Assembly (NCBI RefSeq): GCF_013401435.1
Contig: NZ_JACBGN010000040.1
Coordinates: 1-38,369 of the forward strand
Source: Streptomyces sp. BR123
Lineage (GTDB): Bacteria; Actinomycetota; Actinomycetes; Streptomycetales; Streptomycetaceae
Direction: 5' to 3'
DNA: 38,369 nt
The position numbers and the translations under genes were made by a program. Each line of letters starts with the position of its first letter. Positions within the stretch are counted from its first letter, which is position 1. The notes beneath the pieces were generated by a model. It searched no databases. It was given only the letters and a program-made list of their open reading frames with translations, and was not told where the DNA came from. This document shows positions 31,493 to 38,369 of the stretch, one piece after another.

Positions 31493-32305
31493 ATGTCGAT
31501 ACCCCCGCAGCCGCCCTCGTCCCATCAGCCGTACCCGCCGCCGGGGCCGTACCTTCAGCCCGGCCAGCCGGGATATCCCGGGCAACCCGGCCAGCCCGGG
31601 CCTGCGGCGCCGTACGGAGGCCAGCAGGGGTGGTACGCGCCACCGCAGAAGACCAACGTGCCGGCCGTCGTGGCGTTCGTGATGTCGCTCGTCTGCGCGC
31701 TGCCGACGGTCCCGCTGGTCCTCGGCCTCGTCGCCCTCTCCCAGATCCGCAAGACCGGCGAGAAGGGGCGGGGGCTGGCCATCGCGGCCATCGTCATCCA
31801 CGCCGTGACGCTCGCGTTCACCGTGCTCGTGCTGGCGCTCGGGCTGTCCGGGGTGCTGGGCGACGGCCCTGCGCCGCGGCGCGACACCAGTGGCCGGGTC
31901 ACCACGCCGGGCTCCAGCGACGTGCAGGACATCCGCAAGGGCGACTGCTTCAACACCGATGACGATCTGGCGAAGACCCAGGAGAAGGAGGGCACCCAGG
32001 CCCGCTTCTCGGTGCGGACCGTGCCCTGCGGCCAGCCGCACGAGGGTGAGGCGTACGACGTCTTCGACCTGGAGAACGGCGCGTACCCCGGAGAGGACAA
32101 GGTCGTCGCGATCGCCGAGGAGAAGTGCGGTGGAAAGGCGCTGACCGACTACGTGGGGAACGCCTCGAATCTCCCGAAGACACTGGAGGTGTTCTACTAC
32201 TACCCGCAGGCCGCCAGCTGGACCCTCGGCGACCGCGAGGTCACCTGCTTCCTGGGCACCGCCAACGGCACGAGCACCGGCTCTGCCCGCTCCACCGGTT
32301 CCTGA
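31493..32305 (+). CDS. DUF4190/septum-formation-type membrane protein
   Basis: The 270-residue protein starts at ATG 31493 after GAGGAG. A Pro/Gln/Gly-rich cytosolic region (about 1-50; PGQPGYPGQPGQPG) leads into two membrane helices (about 55-83 and 98-122) of the DUF4190 kind (IRKTGEKGRGLAIAAIVIH between them), followed by an extracytoplasmic domain with the pattern of septum-formation proteins: DVQDIRKGDCFNT, VPCGQPHEGEAYDVF and the end SWTLGDREVTCFLG, with four Cys probably in disulfides. Proteins like this are common in Streptomyces; a role at the cell envelope is likely, but the exact job is unknown. It converges on the subtilase gene. Confidence 0.87.
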   Translation: MSIPPQPPSSHQPYPPPGPYLQPGQPGYPGQPGQPGPAAPYGGQQGWYAPPQKTNVPAVVAFVMSLVCALPTVPLVLGLVALSQIRKTGEKGRGLAIAAIVIHAVTLAFTVLVLALGLSGVLGDGPAPRRDTSGRVTTPGSSDVQDIRKGDCFNTDDDLAKTQEKEGTQARFSVRTVPCGQPHEGEAYDVFDLENGAYPGEDKVVAIAEEKCGGKALTDYVGNASNLPKTLEVFYYYPQAASWTLGDREVTCFLGTANGTSTGSARSTGS

Positions 32306-32364
32306 ACCTCCGTCACCGGCCGCCCGTTCCGCCGGGACGCGCTGCCCGCGGGGTCCGGCGGCGG

Positions 32365-32404
32365 CCGAGGCCGCCGCATCCCCCCTCGGGTGCGGCGGCC
32401 TCGG
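32365..32404. terminator. 14-bp-stem bidirectional terminator
   Basis: CCGAGGCCGCCGCA (32365-32378) pairs perfectly with TGCGGCGGCCTCGG (32391-32404) around a 12-base loop that can add three more pairs. It sits between the convergent DUF4190 and subtilase genes (stops at 32305 and 32443). It has no T-run but is very stable. Confidence 0.8.
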
Positions 32405-32442
32405 TGATCGTGGTGCGGGCGGATCGCCCGCGGGGGATCCGG

Positions 32443-33657
32443 CTACCGGTCGGATACCTTCAGCAGCTTGTTCGACGTACCGCTGCTCGGGTTGGTGATC
32501 TTCCCCGGGGTCGCGCCCGCCGTGAGCGCCTCGGCGATCTGTGCGGGGGTGGCGTCCTTGTGGCCGGCCAGGTACAGCGCGGCCGCCCCCGCGACGTGCG
32601 GGCTCGCCATGGACGTACCGGAGATCGTCTTCGTGCCGGTGTCGCTGTCGTTCCAGGTGGAGGTGATGTCCGAGCCGGGTGCGTACAGGTCGACGACGGA
32701 GCCGAAGTTGGAGAAGGGCGACTGGGCGTCGGCGGCGGTGCTGGAGGCGACGGTGATCGCCTCCGGGACACGGGAGGGCGAGCCCTGCCCGGCGTCGCTC
32801 GAGTCGTTGCCCGCAGCAACCGCGAAGGTGACGCCCGCCGCTATCGAACGGCGCACGGCCTCGTCGAGCGCCTCGTCGGCCCCGCCGCCGAGGCTCATGT
32901 TCGCCACGGAAGGGCCGCTGTGGTGCTTCGTCACCCAGTCGATGCCGGCCACGACCTGCTCGGTGCTGCCCGACCCTTCGTCGTCGAGAACGCGGACGGC
33001 GACGATCTTCGCCGCCTTCGCCACCCCGTGGGACCGCCCGGCTATGGTCCCGGCGACGTGTGTGCCGTGTCCGTTGCCGTCGTCGGCGGTCTGGTCGTTG
33101 TCCACGGCGTCGAAGCCGTGCTGGGCCCGGCCCTCGAAGTCCTCGTGGCTGATCCGGACGCCGGTGTCGATGACGTACGCCGTGACACCCTCCCCGCCCG
33201 CGTCGGGGTAGGTGAACTTCTTGTCCCCGGCCGTCTCCGCCTGATCGATGCGGTCGAGGCCCCAGGACGGCGGGTTGTCCTGAGTGGCGTTGATGGAGAA
33301 CTTCTTGTTCTGGACGACCTTGGCCACCGCCGGATCGGCGGCGAGGCGCTTGGCCCCGGTCTCCGAAAGCCCGGACGCGGAGAAGCCGTTGACCGCGGAC
33401 GTGTACGTGCGCTTCAGTTCGCCGCCGTACTTCTGGGCGAGGGCCTGCTTGTCCGCGTTCCGGTCGAGAATGACGATGTAGCTGCCGGGGAGCGCTCCGG
33501 GGGCGCCGAGCCCGTACACCGTGCCCTCGGCGGGTGCGGTGGCTCCGGCGAACGGCGATAACAGCATGCAGAGGCCGGCGGTGGTGGTGACTCCCGTGGC
33601 CACGGCCAGAATGCGGAGGCCGCGTGAACGTACGCGGGCAGGCCGGTGATTTGACAT
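32443..33657 (-). CDS. Secreted S8-family subtilisin-like serine protease
   Basis: The 404-residue preproenzyme starts at ATG 33657 with AAGGAG ten bases upstream. A signal peptide (about 1-40, ending near PFAGATA) is followed by an I9 inhibitor-type propeptide (about 50-125; GSYIVILDRNADKQALAQKYGG and NGFSASGLSETGAKRLAADP) and the catalytic domain. The triad is visible as VIDTGVR (Asp), NGHGTHVAGT (His) and SGTSMASPHVAGAAAL (Ser); AAGND supplies the oxyanion-hole Asn. No C-terminal P or sortase domain is present, so the mature protease should be released. It resembles the many exported proteinase-K-like enzymes of Streptomyces. Confidence 0.94.
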   Translation of the reverse strand: MSNHRPARVRSRGLRILAVATGVTTTAGLCMLLSPFAGATAPAEGTVYGLGAPGALPGSYIVILDRNADKQALAQKYGGELKRTYTSAVNGFSASGLSETGAKRLAADPAVAKVVQNKKFSINATQDNPPSWGLDRIDQAETAGDKKFTYPDAGGEGVTAYVIDTGVRISHEDFEGRAQHGFDAVDNDQTADDGNGHGTHVAGTIAGRSHGVAKAAKIVAVRVLDDEGSGSTEQVVAGIDWVTKHHSGPSVANMSLGGGADEALDEAVRRSIAAGVTFAVAAGNDSSDAGQGSPSRVPEAITVASSTAADAQSPFSNFGSVVDLYAPGSDITSTWNDSDTGTKTISGTSMASPHVAGAAALYLAGHKDATPAQIAEALTAGATPGKITNPSSGTSNKLLKVSDR

Positions 33658-33969
33658 GAGGAGGGTTCTCCTTGGGTTGACGTGTGGGGCGTCAAAGCGT
33701 TGTGGCGCAACCCCGTTGGAGCCGAAGGATCTCCCGGGGCTGGTTCGAAACCCTGACCGATTCGCAGAGGCGATTCAAGGCCGCCCGAGCCGTCAGCCGT
33801 GTTCGGCAAGGTTTCTTGAGGAAATCTCCTCGTCAGCCCCTCGGAACGATCACACTCTCCGAACGACCCCCACACGTACGCCACTTCACGGTGCACTAGC
33901 GAAGACCAAAGCCGGTGGCCCCGCAGCCCGGCCCGCTTCCGCCGCCGCGGCCTGCGAACACGCCGACGG

Positions 33970-34337
33970 GGGTGGCCCCCGATCGCCGAGCGCGTGCGGC
34001 ACGCCGTGTCCACCGCCAAGGACGCCGTCGGGCGGGCACCCGGGCCGAGAGCAGGCGATCCGCTCGACCCCGGCCTCCTCCACCGTGTCCACCAGGTCGG
34101 GCTCTCGCCTCGGCTGCCGAGTTCGCCTCCGGGCAGGAGGAACAAGGCGCGGGCTCCTGCGAGAGCGGGCCGCAGGCCGAGGTGGTTCCGATGTCGGCCC
34201 GTGCCCGCCGGACAGCGGCCGGCAGCCGGTCGGGGCGGGGCTGCCGCGACACGGCCACGACCTCCTCGCCTGCCTCGGCCGGCAGCTGTACCGGCGTTCC
34301 GGCCGATGTTGCCGGTGGCACCCGTCACCGTGATCAT
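33970..34337 (-). pseudogene. Decayed NmrA/SDR-type NAD(P)-binding gene
   Basis: The minus strand begins at ATG 34337 with the Rossmann start MITVTGATGNIGR. The family's continuation then switches frames: LPAEAGEEVVAVSRQPRPDRLPA is in a second frame (about 34285-34187), LRPALAGARALFLLPGGEL back in the first (about 34175-34106) and DTVEEAGVERIACS in the third (34089-34048). At least three frameshifts separate these pieces, and the C-terminal half is not recognisable. Intact relatives are ~280-residue NAD(P)-binding reductases or redox sensors. The gene is clearly dead in this sequence. Confidence 0.72.
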
Positions 34338-34545
34338 TGCGACGTGACGACTTGATTCGGACAGTCGCCGGTCACGGTGGAGCCGGCTCGGCCGTGTTCG
34401 GCACTACTGACCAGTGCTTTCGGTTTTCCGCGCCCGCTGCCGAACGATGCATTCGCGCCGGTCATTCCGCGGCTGCCTCGCACGGCGTTCCGGCGGCGAC
34501 CGTCCGCCCCGCGGCCGGGCCGCCGGCACCGGGGGCGGATCAGCG

Positions 34546-34582
34546 ACTTGGCGTTGACCCTTCAGTAACTTGGCGCTAGTTT
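34546..34582 (+). promoter_or_regulatory. Synthase promoter with paired ACTTGGCG repeats
   Basis: TTGACC (34554-34559), a 17-base spacer and TAGTTT (34577-34582) make an almost consensus vegetative promoter. ACTTGGCG occurs twice, at 34546-34553 and 34568-34575, exactly 22 bp apart, just before the -35 and just before the -10. Two helical turns between direct repeats suggests an activator or repressor site. Transcription should start near 34589. Confidence 0.65.
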
Positions 34583-34704
34583 CGCTTCGTTCACCGAAAG
34601 GCCCGAATTCCCGCTCCGGGCCCGCGCGACCTTGTGCCTTCCCGCGGCCTGTGTCATGGCCGAAATTCCCCCACCGGGCAACGCCATCGCACATTCGGAG
34701 AATC

Positions 34705-37700
34705 ATGACGTCGGTAGTGCAAGTCATCGGACTGACCCCTTTCGGCGAACCCGACGCCCGCCTTGCGGCCGCGGTCTCCCGCGGCGGCGGACTCGGCGTC
34801 CTGGATCTGGGGGCCGGTGACCGGGCCGCCCGCGGAGCCTTGGACGACCTGCGGGGATGGCTCCCCGGACGGTACGGGGTGCGCATCGGGCCACAATGCC
34901 GATTACGTCCCGGGGACCTGGCCGGACTGCTCGGCGGGCCCGGCGGGCCCCGTACCGTGCTCCTCGGGGTCGGGGCGGCCCTGCGGTGCGCCGACCTGCC
35001 CTCCGGTGTACAGGTGCTGGCCGAGGCCACCGGCCTGAAGGAGGCCCGGGCCGCCCTGGGCGACGGCGTGCACGGCCTCGTCGCCCGGGGCAGCGAATCC
35101 GGCGGCCGGATCGGTGACCTCGGTACGTTCGTGCTGCTGCAGCAGCTCCTCGACGCCACCGGCCCCGACGGGCCGCCGGTGTGGGCCTGCGGGGGCATCG
35201 CACCGGGTACGGCCGCAGCCGCCGTCCTCGGCGGGGCCGCGGGAGTGGTGCTCGACACCCAGCTCGCCCTCCTCGCCGAGTCGGCGCTCCCCGCGTCCGT
35301 CGCGACCGTCCTGCGGTCGGTGGACGGCTCCGAGACCACTGTGCTGGGAGGCCACCGCATCCTGCGCCGCCGCGGTCCCGGCGCTCCGCCGGTGACGGCA
35401 CTGCCCGACGACCAAGGCCTGGTTGCCGGCCTGGTGGGGGGACGGGACCCGGACGACCGGTTGCTCCCGCTCGGGCAGGACGCCTTCCTCGCCGCTCGTT
35501 TCGCCGACCGCCACCGGGATGCCGCCGGCGCGGTCCGCGCCGTCACCGAAGCGGTCCGGGCCGCAACCGAGGACGACGGCGCCGCGCGCAGCCTGGGCGC
35601 CGGGTCGCCCATGAGCCGCGCGCTCGGCACCCTGCTGCCGGTCGCCCAAGGACCGATGACCCGGGTCAGCGACGGGGCCGACTTCGCCCGCGCGGTCTCC
35701 GACGGCGGAGCCCTGCCCTTCCTCGCCCTCGCGCTCGCGGGCCGGGAACGGGCCGGGGCCCTGCTCGCCGAGGCGGCTGCAGCGCTCAAGGGCCGCCCCT
35801 GGGGGGTGGGGATCCTCGGCTTCGCGCCGGAGGAGACCCGTGCCGCACAACTCGAGGCCGTACGGGCGCACCGGCCCAGCCACGCCGTCATCGCCGGGGG
35901 TCGCCCCTCGCAGGCCCGGGCCCTGGAAGCCGACGGCATCCGGACCTTCCTGCACGTGCCCTCTCCGGGGCTGCTGCGCCAGTACCTCGGCGAGGGCGCA
36001 CGCCGGTTCGTCTTCGAGGGCGCCGAGTGCGGGGGCCACGTCGGCCCGCGCAACAGCTTTCCGCTGTGGGAGGCACAGATCGGCGTCCTGCTCGACCACG
36101 TGGCGGAGGAGCCGGGCGCCGCGCCGGACATCGAGGTGTTCTTCGCGGGCGGTGTGCACGACGCCCGCTCCGCCGCCATGGTGGCGGTCCTGGCCGCGCC
36201 CCTCACCGCCCGCGGGTGTGCGGTGGGCGTGCTGATGGGCACCGCCTACCTGTTCACCCGGGAGGCCGTCGCCCACGGCGCCGTACGGCCCCTCTTCCAG
36301 CGGCAGGTGCTGGCCGCCGAGGGCACCGCGCTGCTGCGGACGGCTCCCGGGCACGCCACGCGGTGCGTACCGAGCCCGTTCAGCGAGGGATTCCGGGACC
36401 TGGCGGCGGGCCTGCGCGCGCAGGGCGTTCCCGACCGCGAGGTCTGGGAGCGGCTGGAGCGTCTGAACGTCGGCCGGCTGCGGCTGGCGAGCAAGGGCGT
36501 CGAGCGCACCGGAACCGGTGCCCTGGCCGCGGTGGACGAGGAACGGCAGTACACCGAGGGGATGTTCATGGCCGGCCAGGTGGCGGTGCTGCGCGATGCC
36601 GTCACCGGCATCGCCGCGCTGCACGCTTCCGTCACCGACGGGGCCGCCTCCTTCCTGGAACGGCGCAGCGCCGTTCTGCGGGCGGCCGGGCAGGATGATC
36701 CGGAACGGGTCGAGGACCGCCCCCGGACACCCGCTCCGCTGGACGTCGCCGTCGTCGGCATGGCCTGCATGTTCCCCCAGGCACCGGACCTGGCCGCCTT
36801 CTGGGCTCAGGTGCTGGACGGCCGCGACGCCGTCACCGAAGTGCCCCCGGAGCGCTGGGATCCAGACGTGCACTGCTCGCCCGGCCCGGACGGCTCCGGC
36901 CCTGCCAGCGCGTCCGGATGGGGCGGGTTCCTGCCCCGCATCCCCTTCGATCCGCTGCGCTACGGCATCCCGCCGGCGTCGCTCGGCAGCATCGAACCGG
37001 TGCAGCTGCTCGCGCTCGAAGCGTCCCGGCGCGCCCTGGAGGACGCCGGCTACGGTGAGGACGGCCGCGCCTTCGACCGCTCCCGGACCGGGGTGGTGTT
37101 CGGCACCGAGGCCGGCAGCGACCTGTCCAACGCCACCACGCTGCGCACCGTGCTGCCCTCCTACTACGGGCAGGTGCCCGCGGGTCTGGACGAGCAGCTG
37201 CCCCGGTTCACCGAGGACACCTTCCCCGGCCTGCTGGCCAACGTCGTCGCCGGCCGGGTGGCCAACCGCCTGGACCTGCGCGGCCCCAACTACACGGTGG
37301 ACGCGGCCTGCGCCTCCTCGCTGGCGGCGGTGGACGTCGCGTGCAAGGAGCTCGTCCTCGGCACCAGCGACGTGATGCTGTGCGGCGGCGCGGACCTGCA
37401 CAACGGCATCAACGACTACGCCCTCTTCACCTCCGTGCACGCGCTGTCCCCGACCGGCCGCTCCCGGGCCTTCGATTCCGCGGCCGACGGCATCGCCCTC
37501 GGGGAGGGGGTCGCCTGCATCGTCCTCAAACGCCTCGCGGACGCAGAACGGGACGGGGACCGCGTGTACGGGGTGATCAAGGGAGTCGGCGCTTCGAGCG
37601 ACGGGCGCTCCCTGGGCCTGACCGCGCCCCGGCCGGAAGGCCAGCGCGCCGCCCTGGAACGTGCGTACCGGGGCGCCGGGGTCTCCCCCGCCGAGGTCGG

Positions 37701-38369
37701 GCTGCTGGAAGCGCACGGCACCGGGACGGTGGTCGGCGACCGCACCGAACTGGGCGTGCTGACGGAGGTCTTCGACGCAGCGGGGGCCGGCGCCGGGGGG
37801 TGTGTGCTCGGCTCGGTGAAGTCGCAGATCGGGCACACGAAGTGCGCGGCGGGGCTGGCCGGGCTCATCAAGTCCGCACTGGCCCTGTACACCGGGGTAC
37901 GGCCGCCCACCCTGCACCTGCAGAGACCGAACTCCGCCTGGCAGGCCGGCGCTGGCCCCTTCGTCTTCCACCGGGAGGCCCTGCCGTGGCCGGCGGCCCC
38001 GGAACGTCGGTACGCGGGGGTGAGCGCCTTCGGCTTCGGCGGCACCAACTTCCACGTGGTACTGGCCGCCCAGGGCGGGGACGGGCCGCCGCCCCCGCAT
38101 GCCCGGGACGAGTGGCCGGCCGAACTGTTCCTGTTCCGGGGGAAGGACCCGGAGGCCGCCCGGGGCGCCGCGGCAGGGCTGCTGGACCTGGCCGACGCCG
38201 CCGTCCGCGGTGACGCCCCCTGGCGTCTGCGCGACCTGGCCGCGACCGCGTCCCGGCGCGCGGCGCAGGCGCGGGGAACCGTCCGGATCGCCTTCGTCGC
38301 ACGCGACACCGAAGAGCTGTGCCGCCTGCTGCGGGCGGCGGCAGCGGAGGCGGACGGCGGGGCGGGGGC
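34705..38369 (+). CDS. Type I polyketide/PUFA-like synthase: two NPD barrels + ketosynthase (3' end outside window)
   Basis: The frame is open from ATG 34705 (GGAG four bases upstream) to the window end: 1221 residues, incomplete. Residues ~1-225 look like a nitropropane-dioxygenase (NPD)-type FMN barrel (SRGGGLGVLDLG, ARGSESGGRIGDLG, VWACGGIAPGTAAAAVLGGAAGVVL). A second, better-conserved NPD barrel spans ~305-600 (LPVAQGPMTRVSD, ECGGHVGPRNSF with His445, FFAGGVHDARSAAMVA, VGVLMGTAYLFT). A ketosynthase follows from ~680: DAACASS with Cys869, EAHGTGT with His1004 and GHTKCAAG with His1044 are all intact. From ~1125 a KS-AT-type linker begins. In PUFA synthases this kind of barrel (PfaD) is the enoyl reductase, so the enzyme probably makes a reduced chain. 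AT, ACP, KR and DH are expected beyond the window. Confidence 0.9.
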   Translation, partial: MTSVVQVIGLTPFGEPDARLAAAVSRGGGLGVLDLGAGDRAARGALDDLRGWLPGRYGVRIGPQCRLRPGDLAGLLGGPGGPRTVLLGVGAALRCADLPSGVQVLAEATGLKEARAALGDGVHGLVARGSESGGRIGDLGTFVLLQQLLDATGPDGPPVWACGGIAPGTAAAAVLGGAAGVVLDTQLALLAESALPASVATVLRSVDGSETTVLGGHRILRRRGPGAPPVTALPDDQGLVAGLVGGRDPDDRLLPLGQDAFLAARFADRHRDAAGAVRAVTEAVRAATEDDGAARSLGAGSPMSRALGTLLPVAQGPMTRVSDGADFARAVSDGGALPFLALALAGRERAGALLAEAAAALKGRPWGVGILGFAPEETRAAQLEAVRAHRPSHAVIAGGRPSQARALEADGIRTFLHVPSPGLLRQYLGEGARRFVFEGAECGGHVGPRNSFPLWEAQIGVLLDHVAEEPGAAPDIEVFFAGGVHDARSAAMVAVLAAPLTARGCAVGVLMGTAYLFTREAVAHGAVRPLFQRQVLAAEGTALLRTAPGHATRCVPSPFSEGFRDLAAGLRAQGVPDREVWERLERLNVGRLRLASKGVERTGTGALAAVDEERQYTEGMFMAGQVAVLRDAVTGIAALHASVTDGAASFLERRSAVLRAAGQDDPERVEDRPRTPAPLDVAVVGMACMFPQAPDLAAFWAQVLDGRDAVTEVPPERWDPDVHCSPGPDGSGPASASGWGGFLPRIPFDPLRYGIPPASLGSIEPVQLLALEASRRALEDAGYGEDGRAFDRSRTGVVFGTEAGSDLSNATTLRTVLPSYYGQVPAGLDEQLPRFTEDTFPGLLANVVAGRVANRLDLRGPNYTVDAACASSLAAVDVACKELVLGTSDVMLCGGADLHNGINDYALFTSVHALSPTGRSRAFDSAADGIALGEGVACIVLKRLADAERDGDRVYGVIKGVGASSDGRSLGLTAPRPEGQRAALERAYRGAGVSPAEVGLLEAHGTGTVVGDRTELGVLTEVFDAAGAGAGGCVLGSVKSQIGHTKCAAGLAGLIKSALALYTGVRPPTLHLQRPNSAWQAGAGPFVFHREALPWPAAPERRYAGVSAFGFGGTNFHVVLAAQGGDGPPPPHARDEWPAELFLFRGKDPEAARGAAAGLLDLADAAVRGDAPWRLRDLAATASRRAAQARGTVRIAFVARDTEELCRLLRAAAAEADGGAG

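Larger units (their letters stand above)
33658..34704. other. Long intergenic region with a pseudogene and the PKS promoter
   Basis: The 1047 bp between the subtilase and the synthase contain no intact gene. 33658-33900 is the subtilase upstream region, 33970-34337 a frameshifted NmrA-like pseudogene on the minus strand, and 34340-34704 the promoter and ~115-base leader of the synthase. A short out-of-frame leader ORF could begin at ATG 34656, but it has no clear SD. Confidence 0.6.

Noticed and set aside
34546..34582. Classical SARP-binding promoter
   Set aside because: The repeat spacing of 22 bp fits, but the distance of the second repeat to the -10 and the repeat sequence do not; reported only as unassigned repeats.

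Overview
The window is very GC-rich actinobacterial DNA. Coding frames end almost always in G or C, GTG starts are common, and the gene families are typical of Streptomyces: SpoIIE-type phosphatase sensor, HSP90/TPR pair, DUF1707, DUF4190/septum-formation membrane protein, TIGR03086 mycothiol-type protein and a large type I PKS. The genus is inferred from this and cannot be proved here. I see no rRNA, tRNA, CRISPR array, insertion sequence or intact phage block.

Layout. 1-3537 (minus): a Ser/Thr kinase cut by the window edge, and a GAF-PAS-GAF-SpoIIE-HATPase regulator upstream of it. 3.8-6.9 kb: a lipoprotein-like ORF that reads through a strong hairpin, an M1 metallopeptidase lipoprotein, and a Tat-exported amidase. 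7.3-13.4 kb (minus): a helical-repeat protein, an HSP90-family chaperone and a 1027-residue TPR protein; the last two abut as TAG-ATG. 13.4-15.7 kb: a divergent cupin/GlxA-type regulator pair and a small STAS-like protein. 15.9-18.7 kb: a zinc-ribbon/SDR fusion, a TIGR03086 protein and an ABM-like protein. 19.1-22.8 kb (minus): two tandem DUF4139 proteins. 23.1-25.6 kb: a membrane protein, an orphan F0 b-subunit-like gene and an NlpC/P60 hydrolase. 26.0-28.4 kb: a TetR/DUF1707 divergent pair and a VWA protein under a DNA-damage-type promoter. 28.4-31.3 kb: SGNH hydrolase, its TetR regulator with a striking AT-rich operator, and a six-TM protein. 31.5-33.7 kb: a DUF4190 membrane protein converging on a secreted subtilase, with a 14-bp-stem terminator between them. 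33.9-34.3 kb: a frameshifted NmrA-type pseudogene. 34.7 kb to the end: the start of a type I PKS with two tandem FMN-oxidoreductase-like barrels followed by a ketosynthase, behind a near-consensus promoter.

The most interesting items are the translationally coupled HSP90/TPR module, the NPD-NPD-KS synthase, the VWA gene behind a PafBC/RecA-NDp-like motif, the zinc-ribbon SDR without its catalytic Tyr, and the apparently leaderless orphan ATP synthase b-like gene beside tandem repeats. All functional statements come from reading motifs by eye; no database search was run.
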